From Siderastrea radians (taxonomy: Eukaryota; Cnidaria; Anthozoa; Scleractinia; Rhizangiidae): a stretch of DNA of 64,000 bases. The translations under genes were made by a program, and so were the position numbers. Below are positions 46,621 to 58,951 of this stretch, one piece after another (the first letter of the stretch is position 1; each line of letters starts with the position of its first letter). Below the pieces are notes generated by a model. The model was not told the DNA's origin, did not search any database, and saw only the letters and a program-made list of their open reading frames with translations. The DNA lies in NCBI GenBank assembly GCA_964017195.1, contig OZ024894.1:4428347-4492346 (forward strand), given 5' to 3'.

Positions 46621-47129
46621 GAATGGAGCCAGGCACAGTGGAAGTCTGGGACAACGTCCAATTCGTCACCTTGCATTGATTCAAGTTTGTGATGGGGCCA
46701 ACCATTGCATCGTGTAATTGCTGTAACGAGACAATGGTGTGCTGCGAGATCTGCGCTGACTTCTCTTCACCTCTTCTGACTTCTCTTTATCAACTGGTTC
46801 AAGTGATCGATTCTCGCGTCTAACATCAACACGAGCTCACGAGCTCCAATGTTTTTGAAAGTGGTCTCCAACAAGATGGTAATGGAATCTTTTCTCGCTT
46901 TTCTCTCGCTCTCTCGGATTCTTCTCAAACTTGTTTTTCTTGCTGACAACTCAAAAGGTGAATTTTTTGTGCTGAAGAGCTAAAAGCATTGTTTGTGTAG
47001 AGAACTCGTTTCAGATGTGAGAAATTGATTTTTAAGGCTCAGATGCTAGAGCACGGTGAGATGCTGGCACATCTGGCATTATCAGATGCTAGCAAAACGT
47101 TAGATGCTAAAACATCTGTCGTGTTTACA

Positions 47130-47785
47130 ATGTATCAACCTCTTTAGGGATCTTGTTCTTTGATCTTCATCCAAATCTTCATCATTTGTCCTTTTCCACC
47201 TGGTTTAAAATAATTTCTCCTGTTTCCCTCCGCCCGTGTACTGGGATGTAAGTAAGGCAACTACTGCGATTGGTAACACATTTTCTCTTTGGTTGCCTCT
47301 GTTTTCTTAAGTGTTCGGCTCTTTAGATTTTCCCATCATCTAAAATTCTGCTTTAATACACCTTATTCCAAAATGGTGGAAAATACATTATTCTTTTGTC
47401 TCCATGTTAATTGGCCCTTGTTGCCTCGTTTTAAGCCAATATTCCTTTGTATTCTGCAGATGAGATTGACGCAACAAGGCCAATTAGCAATGCAATTAGA
47501 CAAAAGAGCAATGTATTTCTGCCATTTTGGAATAAGGTGTATTTGGCGCAAAACATTTGCTGAAGCTAGGCTTTTGTTGCTTTTTTACCTCCTTTGTACA
47601 GGTTACTCCGTCACGCAGCGCCCCGTTCTTCTTGTGGTCGTTCTCAGAGGAATCTGTGATCAATAGGTTTTTAACTGGTTAGCGATGGAACAGTGTGGAT
47701 TCTCACAGAATTCTTATAGAATGAAGCTAAGCTCAATGGACCATCAATTCGTCACATTGATACAAGTTTGTACGCTCGCTGACCG
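47130..47785 (+). repeat. TPR-gene 3' flank, inverted copy B
   Basis: Shares TCTTGTTCTTTGATCTT, CGCCCCGTTCTTCTTGTGGT and TTCTCAGAGGAATCTGTGAT with copy A and, in the other orientation, with 47790-48190. It is split by the MITE at 47359-47539. Confidence 0.72.
47359..47539. mobile_element. MITE with CACCTTATTCCAAAATGG ends
   Basis: CACCTTATTCCAAAATGG at the left and CCATTTTGGAATAAGGTG at the right, flanked by TA. 181 bp. A sister copy lies at 58773-58951. Confidence 0.9.
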
Positions 47786-48199
47786 GTTGAAACTGATCAC
47801 AGATTCCCCTGAGGACTACCACAGTAAGAGTTAGGGAAGTTGCTTATCGGAGTCCCGAGTCGGAAGGAAGTCAAAAAGTCTAACATCAGGAAACTGCGAT
47901 GCGCCAAAGAGGAAGTAGAGATGATAGGAAAATCTTAAAATCCCACCACGTACGGAACCAAAGGCAAACAAACAGATGATGAAACCAATCAGTTACCCCG
48001 CTTTACATTGTAGCACATGGGAGGAAGGAAACAGGGGAAATTGCTTTGGCTCCAAATACCAGGAGGGAACAAGATCAAGTCCAGGGTTCAAGATCAAAGA
48101 AAACACTCCTAAAGAGGAGGAATACATTCTAGAAATTTCGGATGTGCTTGCAGTTTGTCTCCGAGCAAGGCTTGTTGTGCTTTGTTGTTGTCATAGTGG

Positions 48200-49198
48200 T
48201 TATCCTCCTGCCCCGTCACTCATTTCTTTGGTTATTGATAGATCTTTACTGTGATACTCTATCGATTCTTGGACTTTCCCTAGGATGCCATACACGTTCC
48301 CGAGTTTGCCATAGGCCGTTCCTTCTCCAGCCCTGTAGCTTACATTTTTGGCTATTGATAAGTGTATATTGCGGGTCCGTATGCCTACGGATAGGAGCGT
48401 ATTGTGGCACCCTGTGGCCTCTTGACATTCGTCTGGGCTCTCAAAAGCGTTGCTCAGATGGCCATAATCCATTCCGTCTCCAGCCCTATAGCCAACCTCT
48501 TTGGTCATTGGCAGGTGTTTATTGTGGTGCTCTACGGCTTCTTGGAATGTTCCTAGGTTGCTGTAAGCATTGCTAATATTGTCATAGGCCCCTCCTTCTC
48601 CAGTCCAACTGCCCACGTCTTTGGCTATTGGTAGGTGTATATTGTGGTACTGTATGGCTTGCTGGAAATTTCCTAGGTCGTAATAAGCAATGTCGTGATC
48701 GCCAAAGATCCCTCCTTCTCCTCCTCTACTGCCCACTTCTTTGGCTATTGTTAGGTGTTTATGGTGGTACTCAATGGCTTCTTGCAATTTTCCTAGGCTT
48801 CGATAAGCGTTGCCGAGATTGGCATACATCACTCCTTCTTCAGTCCTATCGCACACTTTTTTGGCCCTCGATATATCTCTATGTTGGTACTCAATGACTT
48901 CTTGGAATTTTCCTAGGCCTTCATAAGCGTTGCCGAGATCGCCATTGTCCCCTCCTTCTCTAGCCCTATCACCGACTTCTTTGGCTATTGATAGGTGGTA
49001 CTCAATGGCCTCTCGGAATTTTCTAAGGCCCCCAAAAGCGTCGCCAGGATTGTAGTAGAACCTTCCCTCTCCAGCTCTTCTGAGATTGCCATAGGCTGTT
49101 CCCTCTACAGCTCCATCGCCAACTTCTTTAGCTATTGATAGACGTGTTTTGAAATCCTCTAAAAACTGCATTTTGCTTTCTGTCATTTCTATGCAGCC
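48200..49198 (-). CDS. Tetratricopeptide (TPR) repeat protein, C-terminal exon
   Basis: One exon is seen on the minus strand. The acceptor TATTTTCAG lies at 49199-49207, and the frame opens G-C-I-E before MTESKMQFLEDF and runs to 48200. It carries about seven repeats with a 40-residue (120 bp) period of the form GEGxAYGNLGNAYxxLGKFQ, EAIEYHxxHLxIAKEVGDR. That spacing is typical of the TPR28/LGN-like proteins expanded in corals. TPRs form superhelical protein-binding scaffolds; the partner is unknown. The last repeat breaks off at DGAGG-stop. In the next frame the sequence goes on (DNHYDNNKAQQALLGDKLQ) to a stop near 48115, so a one-base frameshift may have shortened the end. The fourth repeat from the start and the VGIRTRN insertion are diverged. 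The 5' exon is not identified; candidates lie upstream at 51.6-53.5 kb. Confidence 0.8.
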   Translation of the reverse strand, partial: GCIEMTESKMQFLEDFKTRLSIAKEVGDGAVEGTAYGNLRRAGEGRFYYNPGDAFGGLRKFREAIEYHLSIAKEVGDRAREGGDNGDLGNAYEGLGKFQEVIEYQHRDISRAKKVCDRTEEGVMYANLGNAYRSLGKLQEAIEYHHKHLTIAKEVGSRGGEGGIFGDHDIAYYDLGNFQQAIQYHNIHLPIAKDVGSWTGEGGAYDNISNAYSNLGTFQEAVEHHNKHLPMTKEVGYRAGDGMDYGHLSNAFESPDECQEATGCHNTLLSVGIRTRNIHLSIAKNVSYRAGEGTAYGKLGNVYGILGKVQESIEYHSKDLSITKEMSDGAGG

Positions 49199-49209
49199 CT
49201 GAAAATATA

Positions 49210-51480
49210 TACATTGAGGTAAATACAGACGTAGAAGGCAGAACCTATGATATAGTACTGGTTTATTTGCCCTCTTTGGCGGTCATGTGTACAGCAGTTG
49301 AATTGCCCTGCCATGTTGGTTTAGTCAATGGTGTGGTCGAATCCTTAACTTACAGCTGCGCACAAAATGAGTAATGGAGCCCAGTGTACATTTATAAATA
49401 CCCGGAATTCACCGTACCGAAAAAGATGGTGACTGGTACATTTACCCATAGTTCTTAGCGAACAAGAACCATAAAAACGCTCATAAAAACGCAAAGAAAA
49501 GTTCTAAGAAATTCATACTTAGTATACAGAATGTTGCTAGCACAGGGACAAATTTCTGGCAAAAATATGGCTTTTTATGTGCCGATTGGCTGTGTTAGGT
49601 TCGTAAGGTATTGTGGTAAAATGTACAGCCACCATCTTTTTCCGTACGGTGGATTGGAAAATGCAACAATTATTTTTACAATAAGACCCAGGGTAAGAAT
49701 AGTTGAAAAGTAAGGCCTACGGCCATAATGCCAATCGGGTTAGCATGAACTGGTATCATGTAAACGTTTCAGCTCAAGTTCCTTTGCCATAAACATTTTC
49801 CCTTCTATGTATCATATTGATGTATTGAATTTATAAAAAAACATGAAACATGAACTGAAAGAAATGATCTTCAGACGCTGTAAGCAATATCTGCAATTAC
49901 TTAAATTCCAATCATTTCAAACATCAAAATTCCGTAAACATTTTAAGTTGATTTCCAGTCTGTACTGCGAAGGCTTAACGGTTTGTTTTGGTTTTTTGTT
50001 TTGAAAACTACTTACGTTATGTACGACTTTAAGAAATGTACCAATTCGTGACGTCTTACATAAGGAGAAATTACAATTTTTGTCTCCCGCCATCATGGAT
50101 GTGAGCTTTACTCTTGGTGAAATTGAAGAAAGAGACATTGAGGTGGCGGCGCAGCCAGGACGAGATAATATCTCGGTGTGTACATGTACTGGGTTTTGTT
50201 TACGGGAAACAGGAAGAAAATATATATATGCCTGCCCGTGTCGTAGTGTCCAGCAGTTCTGCAGTCCAGTTGCCATCGAGCGCAAGGAACCGCAAGCCTG
50301 TGGATGAACACACGGTGTGCTGCAGGAAGATTCTTTCGAAAATGACGAGATATGAAAGTCTATTCTTTTTTTCCCATGTGGAAATATTTTCGTACAGCTC
50401 CAAACATGCACTCTATTTCATAAATTATCTGTTTTTTTTTATTGTCGCGAGAACAACATTCCGTCATGTGAGGCTCACAAACAATTCAGGACTAAGCCTG
50501 CGCAGTACGGACTGGAAATCAACTTTAACATAACTAACTGAATTATTACAATCTGAAATACGAAGATTTAAACTAGATGAGTTTTGCGCAAAGAAACGTT
50601 GCATCTAAATTTGTTGATTTATTAACGAATCCTTTACCACATGTGTCATTACACGATTGCCATTGTAATTTTTTGGCACTCAAGTACTCTTGATCTAGTC
50701 TGCCATCTTTAAAACAACACTGGCCAAAGGCATCTCTGCAATTTCGCCGTCCAGAAAAGTAAGCTTTAATTACAGTAAATTCAGATTTTCAATTCTTCTC
50801 TCGATACTGGTGGCTCTTGTTGTCCTACCAAACAACTAAATCCAGCGGTGAGCCGCTTGTCTTTGAACCCACCTACCAACGGTCATTTACATTTTTTAAT
50901 TTTTCTTCTTTTTTCGTTACAAGATTTTTCAGTCAGATCAGAACACAAAAATGCTGTTTAATTAATATTCCATTAGGATCGAAAGAAGATGCTTGTGTTG
51001 AATAAGTAGTTAAACAACATTATAGTTTGCGGTTGTGAGAGAAGTTACGCAAATCGCAAAAGCTGCCAAATTACTACCACTCCTGTCACAGGAATTAATT
51101 CAATTAAAATTCGAGTAGTGGATCGAGTTTCGTTATGAATTTTGCAATTTCCACTTAAAGAGCGGCTTATTGAAACGAAAATAGCCCAGACTAAACTCTA
51201 GTCCAGTCAAAGGTTCCACTGAGCCAACTTGGGAACAAAATGGATTTTGGTGAGTAAAAGTTGGTGTCCGTGGCCAATGAAATATGATTGATTTAACGAA
51301 ACGAGTGCCTCCACCTCCTTGCTTTCTTGACCTTCTTGTGGAAAAAGAAGGTAAAACCATCTATTCTTCTACATAGAAAAAGCATCTATCTTTATAAAGT
51401 TTGTTGAGCCCAAGCAAGGTTGTAACAATAAATTAAAAACTTTCAGTATTAACTGCAATGCAGAATAGAGCCTACCTAAG
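49210..51480. other. Intergenic or 5' flank of the TPR gene
   Basis: No confident gene. A frame at 50095-50307 (+) starting MDVSFTLGEIEERDIEVAAQ encodes a Cys-rich end (CTCTGFC, ACPCRSVQQFCSP, EPQACG) and might be an exon or transposon relic. The rest is AT-rich. Confidence 0.4.
50095..50307 (+). other. Candidate short Cys-rich frame, unassigned
   Basis: 70 codons from an ATG. The first half is acidic (GEIEERDIEVAAQPGRDN). The second has seven cysteines in a CxC...C...CxC...C pattern ending at a TGA. An overlapping frame continues with VDEHTVCCRKIL just after it, so a one-base slip could lengthen the Cys region. A zinc-binding domain is conceivable; I recognise no family. Confidence 0.3.
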
Positions 51481-53400
51481 ATTTGACACATAAATAGAAT
51501 GAGGCTACTGCGCAATACTACGCCTACTAACACTATATTTGCTGCATAATGTTTGCTGGCTGTGTTTGATTTTGATTTGCTGTCAAATTAATCATAAAAT
51601 AATTACTTACCGAGGCTGGTTTCCAGATGACTTTCATTCCGATTCCCTTAGTAAGGCTCTCAGAGAAAACAGCGCAATCCTGCAACGGGGAGCATTCATA
51701 CTTAGATTTCATTTAATTCCCACAAACTACATTCCATATAAATGCGTTATTAAACAACCGACTTAACTTCCCCCATGCAATAAAGTCACGGGATCACTTT
51801 AACTTTAACACAGAATGACCAATTCAAAGGCACGAAACACGTAAAGAAAACACCTGATGGAGAAAATTAAAGGCAAACTTTGAGAGGAAGTCAGTCTGCG
51901 ATTAACACAAAGGTAAGCTACGAAACTATAAAGGTTACCTACTTTGGTTGTGCCCGAAACGCAAGCGTCTGGTCTTGCTTAGTTTGCGACAACACGATCC
52001 GAGCGCGAACTTATAAAGTGAGTAAAATGTAACATAAGAACCTTCCTAATGGAACTTATAAACGTATACGAAAGACTAAAAACCCATTAAGTTATATAAC
52101 TAGAATTAACTATAACAAAGCTGGGTAAACATGAGTGGAAGGAAAAGGAAAATGTTTAAACTTTTGTTTGGGCATATTTATATTGCACACGTCAGGCAGT
52201 CGATTCGGTTTCCTTGGTAACGGTTGCTATGTGGCCGCTCGTATTTGAGTAGCGAGTGAACACAAGGCTTCTAACGATCAACCTTGACTTACCAGTTGCT
52301 CAAACACTAGCGGTGATGTGTAACTGTGGCTAAAATTAAAGGCCAGCAAGCACTTTAGAGCGTAATTCTGTGAACGAAGCAATAAAACTTAAGTGTCAGA
52401 AAAAGGACTGCGAAAAATCCGCCCACGTGCTGGAAGAGGAAGTTCAAATTTAATTTAAAATGTCACAGTTTGTAGAATTCTATTATTTCACCACGTTTTC
52501 TAAAATTAGAATGACAGTGTAAAACTAGAACGACAGTCCTCTTTCAAATCTACATTACCTTTGTTGCTCCGAACGATTTTTGCACTCAACTAACATTACG
52601 CACTGAAAACACGTTTATACTGAGTCTTGCTGATGTCCCGGCCCGTTATTTGCACTGAGTTAATTCAAGTATAAAATAGTTGATGCTTACCGACGCTGGT
52701 TGCCAGATGAATTTTATGTTCAATTCAGTTCTTCCTTAGTAAGGCTCTCAAAGGTAACTGTAACAATCCTGCACTCGCCAACATGCACGATTAGTTTTAA
52801 TTTTATCCTCCTAACCCGCTGTCTATATAGATGGTTTGTCATACAACGCACGAAGCCATATAACGTCCCCGAATTAAATCAAAAGGGTCATTTTGAACTC
52901 AAAACAGAATGACTGAAGTCAGCAAATATGACAAGAAAGAAAATGAAGATGAGAATTCAAGGCATGCTTTGACAAGACGTTTTTAAAATAAACACGCTAA
53001 GTTACGTTACTAAATACTTCTGGGAGTTGTCGAAACGCTTGCTGAGTCGCGTGAAAAGGAAAATTATTGTCCTCGTTTTTGTGCTATTTATATTACTTAT
53101 TGCGCCACTCAGTCGGTCGAGCCCGTTTCCTCGGTAAAGTTTATTATGTTTCCGCCTGTACTTGACCGGCGAGAGAACATAACTGAGGTTTTTAACTGTC
53201 AAGCTCCAGTAGCTCAAAAGCTAGCGACAATATGAACTTGTGGCCAAAAGCTGAGGCCAGCAAAGACTTGGTAATTCAATAACCGATTGACACTCCACAA
53301 AGAATTATGCACGTCAGTTCTAAAGAAACAGGACTGCGAAAAAATCCGCCCACAAGCACGTAGTAAAAGAGGAAGTATGGAATTTTCCCATCCTTAGAAC
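51480..53400. repeat. Two diverged ~1.08 kb tandem copies
   Basis: CTTACCGA[GC]GCTGGT, then CCAGATGA, at 51606 recurs at 52686. TCCTTAGTAAGGCTCTCA-like sequence, the GTTTCCT[TC]GGTAA block and the GGCCAGCAA[GA] block recur at the same spacing (about 1080 bp). A partial third copy of the first block lies at 53539. Confidence 0.7.
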
Positions 53401-54019
53401 TCTATGCACTTTTCTATGAGTGCTACAACATTAAACTTGTAAGAACTTACAAACTTAGAGTAGCGGTTCTAGAGCTAAACCAACACAGTTTTTTGGATGC
53501 GATGTTCAGTCTTATTCAAGGAAATTTATCTTAAATTACTTACTGAGGCTAGCTGCCAAAAAGTCTTCTTCGGTGAGACTGACAGAAAACAAACCTTGAA
53601 ACAAGAAATTTCGCGTTGAGCTTCAACTCTGGTAGTGGCCGAAGCAATTGTGTTGCTACACAACCGGATCGAGTACAAGGAATTGCTTTGCGGAATGTAA
53701 TATCGAAGAAAGAAAATTGAGAAAATTGAGCAAGCTTTTAGGGAATTTAGTCTTTGAAGTATCAGGCAAATGACAAAAGCGGCAGCAAAGCGTGCGTACC
53801 TTTAATAAAAATTAAAAGCAAAAGTTACCACCACATTAGTGAAACAAGAAAACATAAGCACGCGATGCGCTTAGAACCGATGACGCTTTTGTATTTCGTC
53901 AAAATTTTGTTTACACAGTTTCATTGCAAAGTATTTTTACAACATAGCTTTATCAAAAAACCTTACAACCACTGTTCAGTCTCGCCGTAACCCACTCAAC
54001 CCTGTCTTCTCTTCCTCTC

Positions 54020-54515
54020 CGCTTGAGGTGACTAACATATGAACCCGTGTAACGAACAGCGTGATTACGTTCCTCCAAAGCTTCTTATATCGTGACATGA
54101 TGATGTAATGTCAAAATTGCGCAAAAAATATCATTACTAGTGATAAAGAAGATGACATATCCTGTCCATTCTGCTGAGGTGAACAAATGTTAGCATGACT
54201 AACATATGAACCCATGTAACGAACAGCGAGATTGCGTTTTTCTAAAGCTTGTTATAGCGTCACATGATGATGTAATGTTAAAAATTGCACCAAAAAGCAT
54301 CATCACTAGCGATAAAAAAAAAGATGACATATACCGTCCATTCTGCTGAGGTGAACAAATGTTAGCATGACAAACATATGGACCCATGTAACGAACAGCG
54401 AGTTTATGTTCTTCTAAAGCTTACTATAGCTTAATATGTTAAAATTGCGTTAAAAAATATCATTACAAGCGTGTTAAAAAAAGATGACATATCCCGTCCA
54501 TTCTGCTGTTTTTGT
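54020..54515. repeat. ~170 bp tandem satellite, three copies
   Basis: Units start at about 54031, 54198 and 54370 (ACTAACATATGAACCC, then GTAACGAACAGCG, then GATGACATAT.CCGTCCATTC). Periods are 167 and 172 bases. The third unit has a small deletion. Confidence 0.88.
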
Positions 54516-55129
54516 CTAGTTTAACAAGCAGGAAACGTTTCAAGCTTATTGTTCCTACCGCTCCTCAATCAAAAACATGTCGAAACCAGTCACATGTGCC
54601 GTTTTCAAGTAGAGCGAATATTGGAGAATATTAAAATTATTCCAGGAAATATCTCACGACGGACACAATCAGTTTGGATTTTACACAAATTCTCAATGCT
54701 CGGATAAATTTTTGCCATTATTTAATACTACCGAGTTTACCGATAAAGATTGGCCACCCAAGAAACATTTTGTGGATGCTGCATCGAATCATGTCTTAAA
54801 ATTGCTTAAATCATTTAACGTGTAAACCAACCTCAGCTTTGTCTTGTAGCTGTTCTATTAACGAAAAGAACACATCAAATTCGAGCCATTTCGTTCCGCT
54901 GTAATCTCGTGGTCTTCGCCTTCATCAATACATGCAGTTAATGACTCGCTAAAATCGACATGCAGACGGGTTTTTTTTTTCTATTTTCAGAATGCACAAA
55001 GACAGCGTGTAGACGTCTTTGGAAAATTTTCGTAATTGTGCCTTGTATCTAATTTTAATTTTTATCCTGTACATAAAACGACCCCACAAGCATTTTGCTT
55101 TAAATTTTTTGTCGTGTTTAAATGAAGGA

Positions 55130-55187
55130 GATGATGACGACGACAACGACGACGACGATGATGATGATGATGATGATGATGATGATA
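55130..55187. repeat. (GAC)n/(GAT)n microsatellite
   Basis: GACGACGACAACGAC-type units pass into GATGATGATGAT. It would encode poly-Asp in one frame but is not part of a recognised gene. Confidence 0.9.
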
Positions 55188-56089
55188 GACACGCTACAGG
55201 TCAATTGCGGTCAATTGCAACCTAGTCGATTTTGAAGCCTTCGTTCTATTTTATTTCGCAAAAAAGTTCCTTTCTAGGTGCACATTGGCGCCATATTGAA
55301 AAGTAAAATGAAATAGAAAAAGAATTTATGAAAACTGAATATTCCCGTATGAAACGGAAACTCAGAAACACAGAAACGGGCTCTTTTGTTCTATTCAGTG
55401 GATCAAAGGTTAAACGCCATTTTTTTTTCATGTATCTAACACCAAAAGTGTCACTGCAAAGAGGTAATGTGGCTGTAGTTCGTCACTAAGGGGTTAAGAT
55501 TTTAGTTACCTCTTGTAGTGGGCACTTGTGTTCTCCAGCATTCACCTTTTTGCTTCCAATAAATCCGTTAACAACAATTGAACTACTTGATACAAGCTCC
55601 ATTTATATAGGAAATCTCGACGATTCTTGCGATTCCATTTATAAACCAATGATTATATTTGATTCTAGGTGATTCTATTTTTAAACTAACTGGACTGTAC
55701 TGTAATTCTACCGTGGTTCTATTTATAAACTGCAATAGCTGAGGATTACTCGGCATGATTCAGCACATCAGGTTCTAGAATAGCGGTTGAACATTCTATT
55801 ATCACATTTAAATGGCTTACTCAGAAGCTCGCGAAGAACTGTGCCCTAAGGTCAAGACCAGCAAACTCGAATAGTATGATTAAGAGCTTTAAAACTGAAA
55901 CTGACGTAATGAATTTCACGTCATCAAAATTGGTGGACGTTATAGAACAGGACTCCGTAATCTTATAATCCACCCAATAGTACGGAGAGAATGATAACAG
56001 TGCCACGGACGACATCTCGTGGTTGTGGATTCTCATCTACGAAAATGTCCCAGAAAATGTTTCTCGTCCGCCCCACCGGTATAGATACA

Positions 56090-58206
56090 TTAAGGTGGCT
56101 CCATACAGTTTCTCATCAGTTTCAACAGACAAATATACATAACTTTTTTTGGATGATTCTCAGGACATTGATTTACATTTCACTAGGAAAAAGCTACAAA
56201 AGCAACTAGCCTAGCCTTTATACTTTTCAAAAAAGTCACAATTTCTGGTCCTGGCCCGTTTCCATGGCAACCACTGATATAGTTGTTTGGCTCATTTTTT
56301 TAAGCTTACCCAGTTTCTTCACGTCATTTCTTGGTTTTTACACGGTGAATTTTCGCTATTTTTGTTGTAAAGATGTTGTCGTTTGAGAAGTCTCAGCTGG
56401 CAAAGCTGTGAGAAATTTTGTACATAAGTTTTGCCAGAATAGTAAATTTCCGTTTTGGACGATTAAAGCAGAAGTGCATGTACAAAAATTACTCTTACTT
56501 TAGTATGGCTGAAAAACACAAAAATCCTACAAATGTTCCAATTTTAAAAAAATTTCACCGAGTGGAACACGCGCAATTAGCGTTTGAAAATGCCTCAAAA
56601 CCCACCTTTTTTCTTCACGTTACCAAAATAAAAATTCTTCAAGTTACGGGGTTGCGCATGCTCATGATTCCTTTTGCGTGGACGAGCTTAAGTGGACGAG
56701 CGTGGACAGCACGCGGGTAAGCGGTAGAAAAGCTTTTCTAGAGCTTTTCTTTCCAAAGAACAACATTTTTCTGGACAACTGCTTTCCTTTACTGTAAAGG
56801 ATCCATGTGACCAAAAAATTCGCAAAAATAAAGAAAGAAACGAACAAACAAAAAAGAAGCAAATTTATACCGATTCGCAATATAAAAACTCGAACGAAGC
56901 CGCCACTTCATTGCCAGCAGCCAAAATTTTCCATTAAAGTTTCCAGAACGCGGAATCATTAAACTACTTTCAGTTTCATTTTTACCATTAACTGATTACA
57001 ACCGTTCTTCAAGAAAAAAATTAAAGCGGTCATGTTTGCTCTTCGAACATCTTTTGGTATGCTACCCGAGAAAAGCAGGGAAGCTCGTTCTTTTTATCTT
57101 GTGAGCTCAATATTTTGTCTGCCGAGACCGGCGTTGTTTCTTAGCGGCTACTTGCGTGTTTGATAACTGCATGGAATAGCAAATAGTATATAAATAAGCT
57201 TTCAATTTATATTTAAAAGCAGACGTTGGAGGAAGGGAACAAAAATGTCCACAAGAAATTATATGTTTTGAAAAAGTCAACAGAACGCCTGCGAAACGCC
57301 GACTGTTTTGGAACCGACCGTCAACTCGATACTCATCCTTTATTCGTTCACTGAATGCCGTCATTCTAGGCATACGTTTTCGTAAAAATAAAAATTGTAT
57401 TTGAGCTTAGGTACAATTGAACTTTTTTTTAATTTTCGGTTTTATTTTAGACCACCGAAGTTTTTGAAGTCGCACCTTATCAACACAAGTAAAACTTAGA
57501 TCAAAAGCTACTAGTGACTGATAAATAGACACTGTCCTTTTGAGTTTCAAGTTCTATCAAAATTCAATGACAACTGTTACCTCGTTACAAGCGTGTAATC
57601 TATTCATCGCTCAATAAATTCACAAGTCAGCTGTATTTTGCTGAAACCGTATGAGAACGGCCGTAGAGACAACTTACCCGACAAAAAATAGACGGCTTGT
57701 TAGAAAGGCAAAAACTAAAGCACTTTTCCAAAAAATTACTTACACTTAGCCTCGATCCAAACGAACTTAAGCTTCTCATCCCAGAGATTCTCGACAGCTG
57801 ACCTGGACAGCACTGATATTTCAAGTTGAGAATGGAAAGAAGTTCTTCACGCATAATTCTTGAAGGCGCGTAATAATTCGTGCAATGTTTTCAGTCCTCT
57901 CTGTGTTGCTTGAACTTAAAGATCGCAATCAATCCAGTCCTACAATCGTAGAACAATCGTAGGACTGCAACTGTCAGCTACAAAAGCGATTAAACTAAAG
58001 GCTTTTCATAATTTCACTGCTATGTGCTCGACAGGTTTTGAAAAGGTAAGCCATAAAGATGCTTCAATCAGACTTTCGAAAAGTTCGCCTGGGAGGTTGA
58101 TTGGCACATGTCATCTGACTTGGACTGTCGCGCTCCTCGCGCGCACGCTTGTGCCAATTTAGTTTCCATTCCTCGCGCGCTGAAAAACTATATGGAGCCA
58201 CCTTAA
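56090..58206. mobile_element. 2.1 kb element with TTAAGGTGGCTCCATA ends
   Basis: The left end TTAAGGTGGCTCCATACAG and right end ATATGGAGCCACCTTAA are inverted repeats with TTAA at both edges. The ends resemble the TTAAGGTGATTCCAT element at 27255-27894. The interior has only short frames and no recognised transposase, so it is probably non-autonomous. TTAA targets are used by piggyBac and Kolobok elements. Confidence 0.75.
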
Positions 58207-58772
58207 GCGCGTTATTTTATGTTATTTTCATTATTTTTCTTTGTTTTTTTCTCTTTCAGGTTCACCAAAAAATTATCGCAGGTTATATTTAGTCACGCAA
58301 ACACCCGATATTTCAAACTCTATACTGGTCCTAAACAAGGGGAAATAAATTAGGTAAGCAATCACCTGTCTCTTTAAGTTTACAATCTTCGCCATTCATT
58401 TGTTTCAAGAGTGTTGTAGGGTAACATTTGTAGTTTTGGAAATTAGACTAACTGTAGATGTAGTTAGAATATAATTTGCTGCATGAAAAATAAACGTTCG
58501 GCCGGACCACGTTCTTTAATTTTTTCTACGTGACTCGATGGATCGGCCATATTGAGTTTCCTGAATTACCAAGAACGAAACGAGAGTTGACCAAAAATGT
58601 CAAAACTGACCAATCAGATCGTGTACTAGATTGCGGTGAAACTACAACTGAATGCATAACAGTTTAAGCTTATAATTACGGAGCAGAAATAACACGTTTG
58701 ATCCAGTCTTCGGAGGCTTACAAAACCCCGGTTAACTCTTACAACGCCAAGAAAGCTCGTGAAAACTCCATA

Positions 58773-58951
58773 CACCTTATTCCAAAATGGCGGAAAATAG
58801 ATTATTCTTTTGTCTCCGTGTTAATTGGCCCTTGTTGCCTCGTTTTAAGCCAAATATTCCTTTGAATTCTGCAGATGACATCGAGGGAACAAAGGCCAAT
58901 TAACAATGAGACAAAAGAGTAATGTGTTTTCCGCTAGTTTGGAATAAGGTG
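58773..58951. mobile_element. MITE with CACCTTATTCCAAAATGG ends, second copy
   Basis: Same family as 47359-47539. The left end is intact, the right end is diverged by a few bases, and TA flanks both sides. Confidence 0.88.

Larger units (their letters stand above)
53760..56085. other. Intergenic stretch around the satellite, no gene recognised
   Basis: Apart from the satellite and the GAC/GAT microsatellite, nothing recognisable. Repeated TTCTATTTATAAACTG-like phrases at 55590-55740 suggest a degenerate local repeat. Confidence 0.4.

Noticed and set aside
46767..46949. 60-codon basic, helical minus-strand frame
   Set aside because: Could form a coiled coil, but it lies in the duplicated TPR flank with no exon signals.
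48142..48897. Cys/Leu-rich plus-strand frames opposite the TPR exon
   Set aside because: Antisense shadows of the 120 bp TPR repeat.
55019..55225. Poly-Asp plus-strand frame
   Set aside because: Translation of the GAC/GAT microsatellite.
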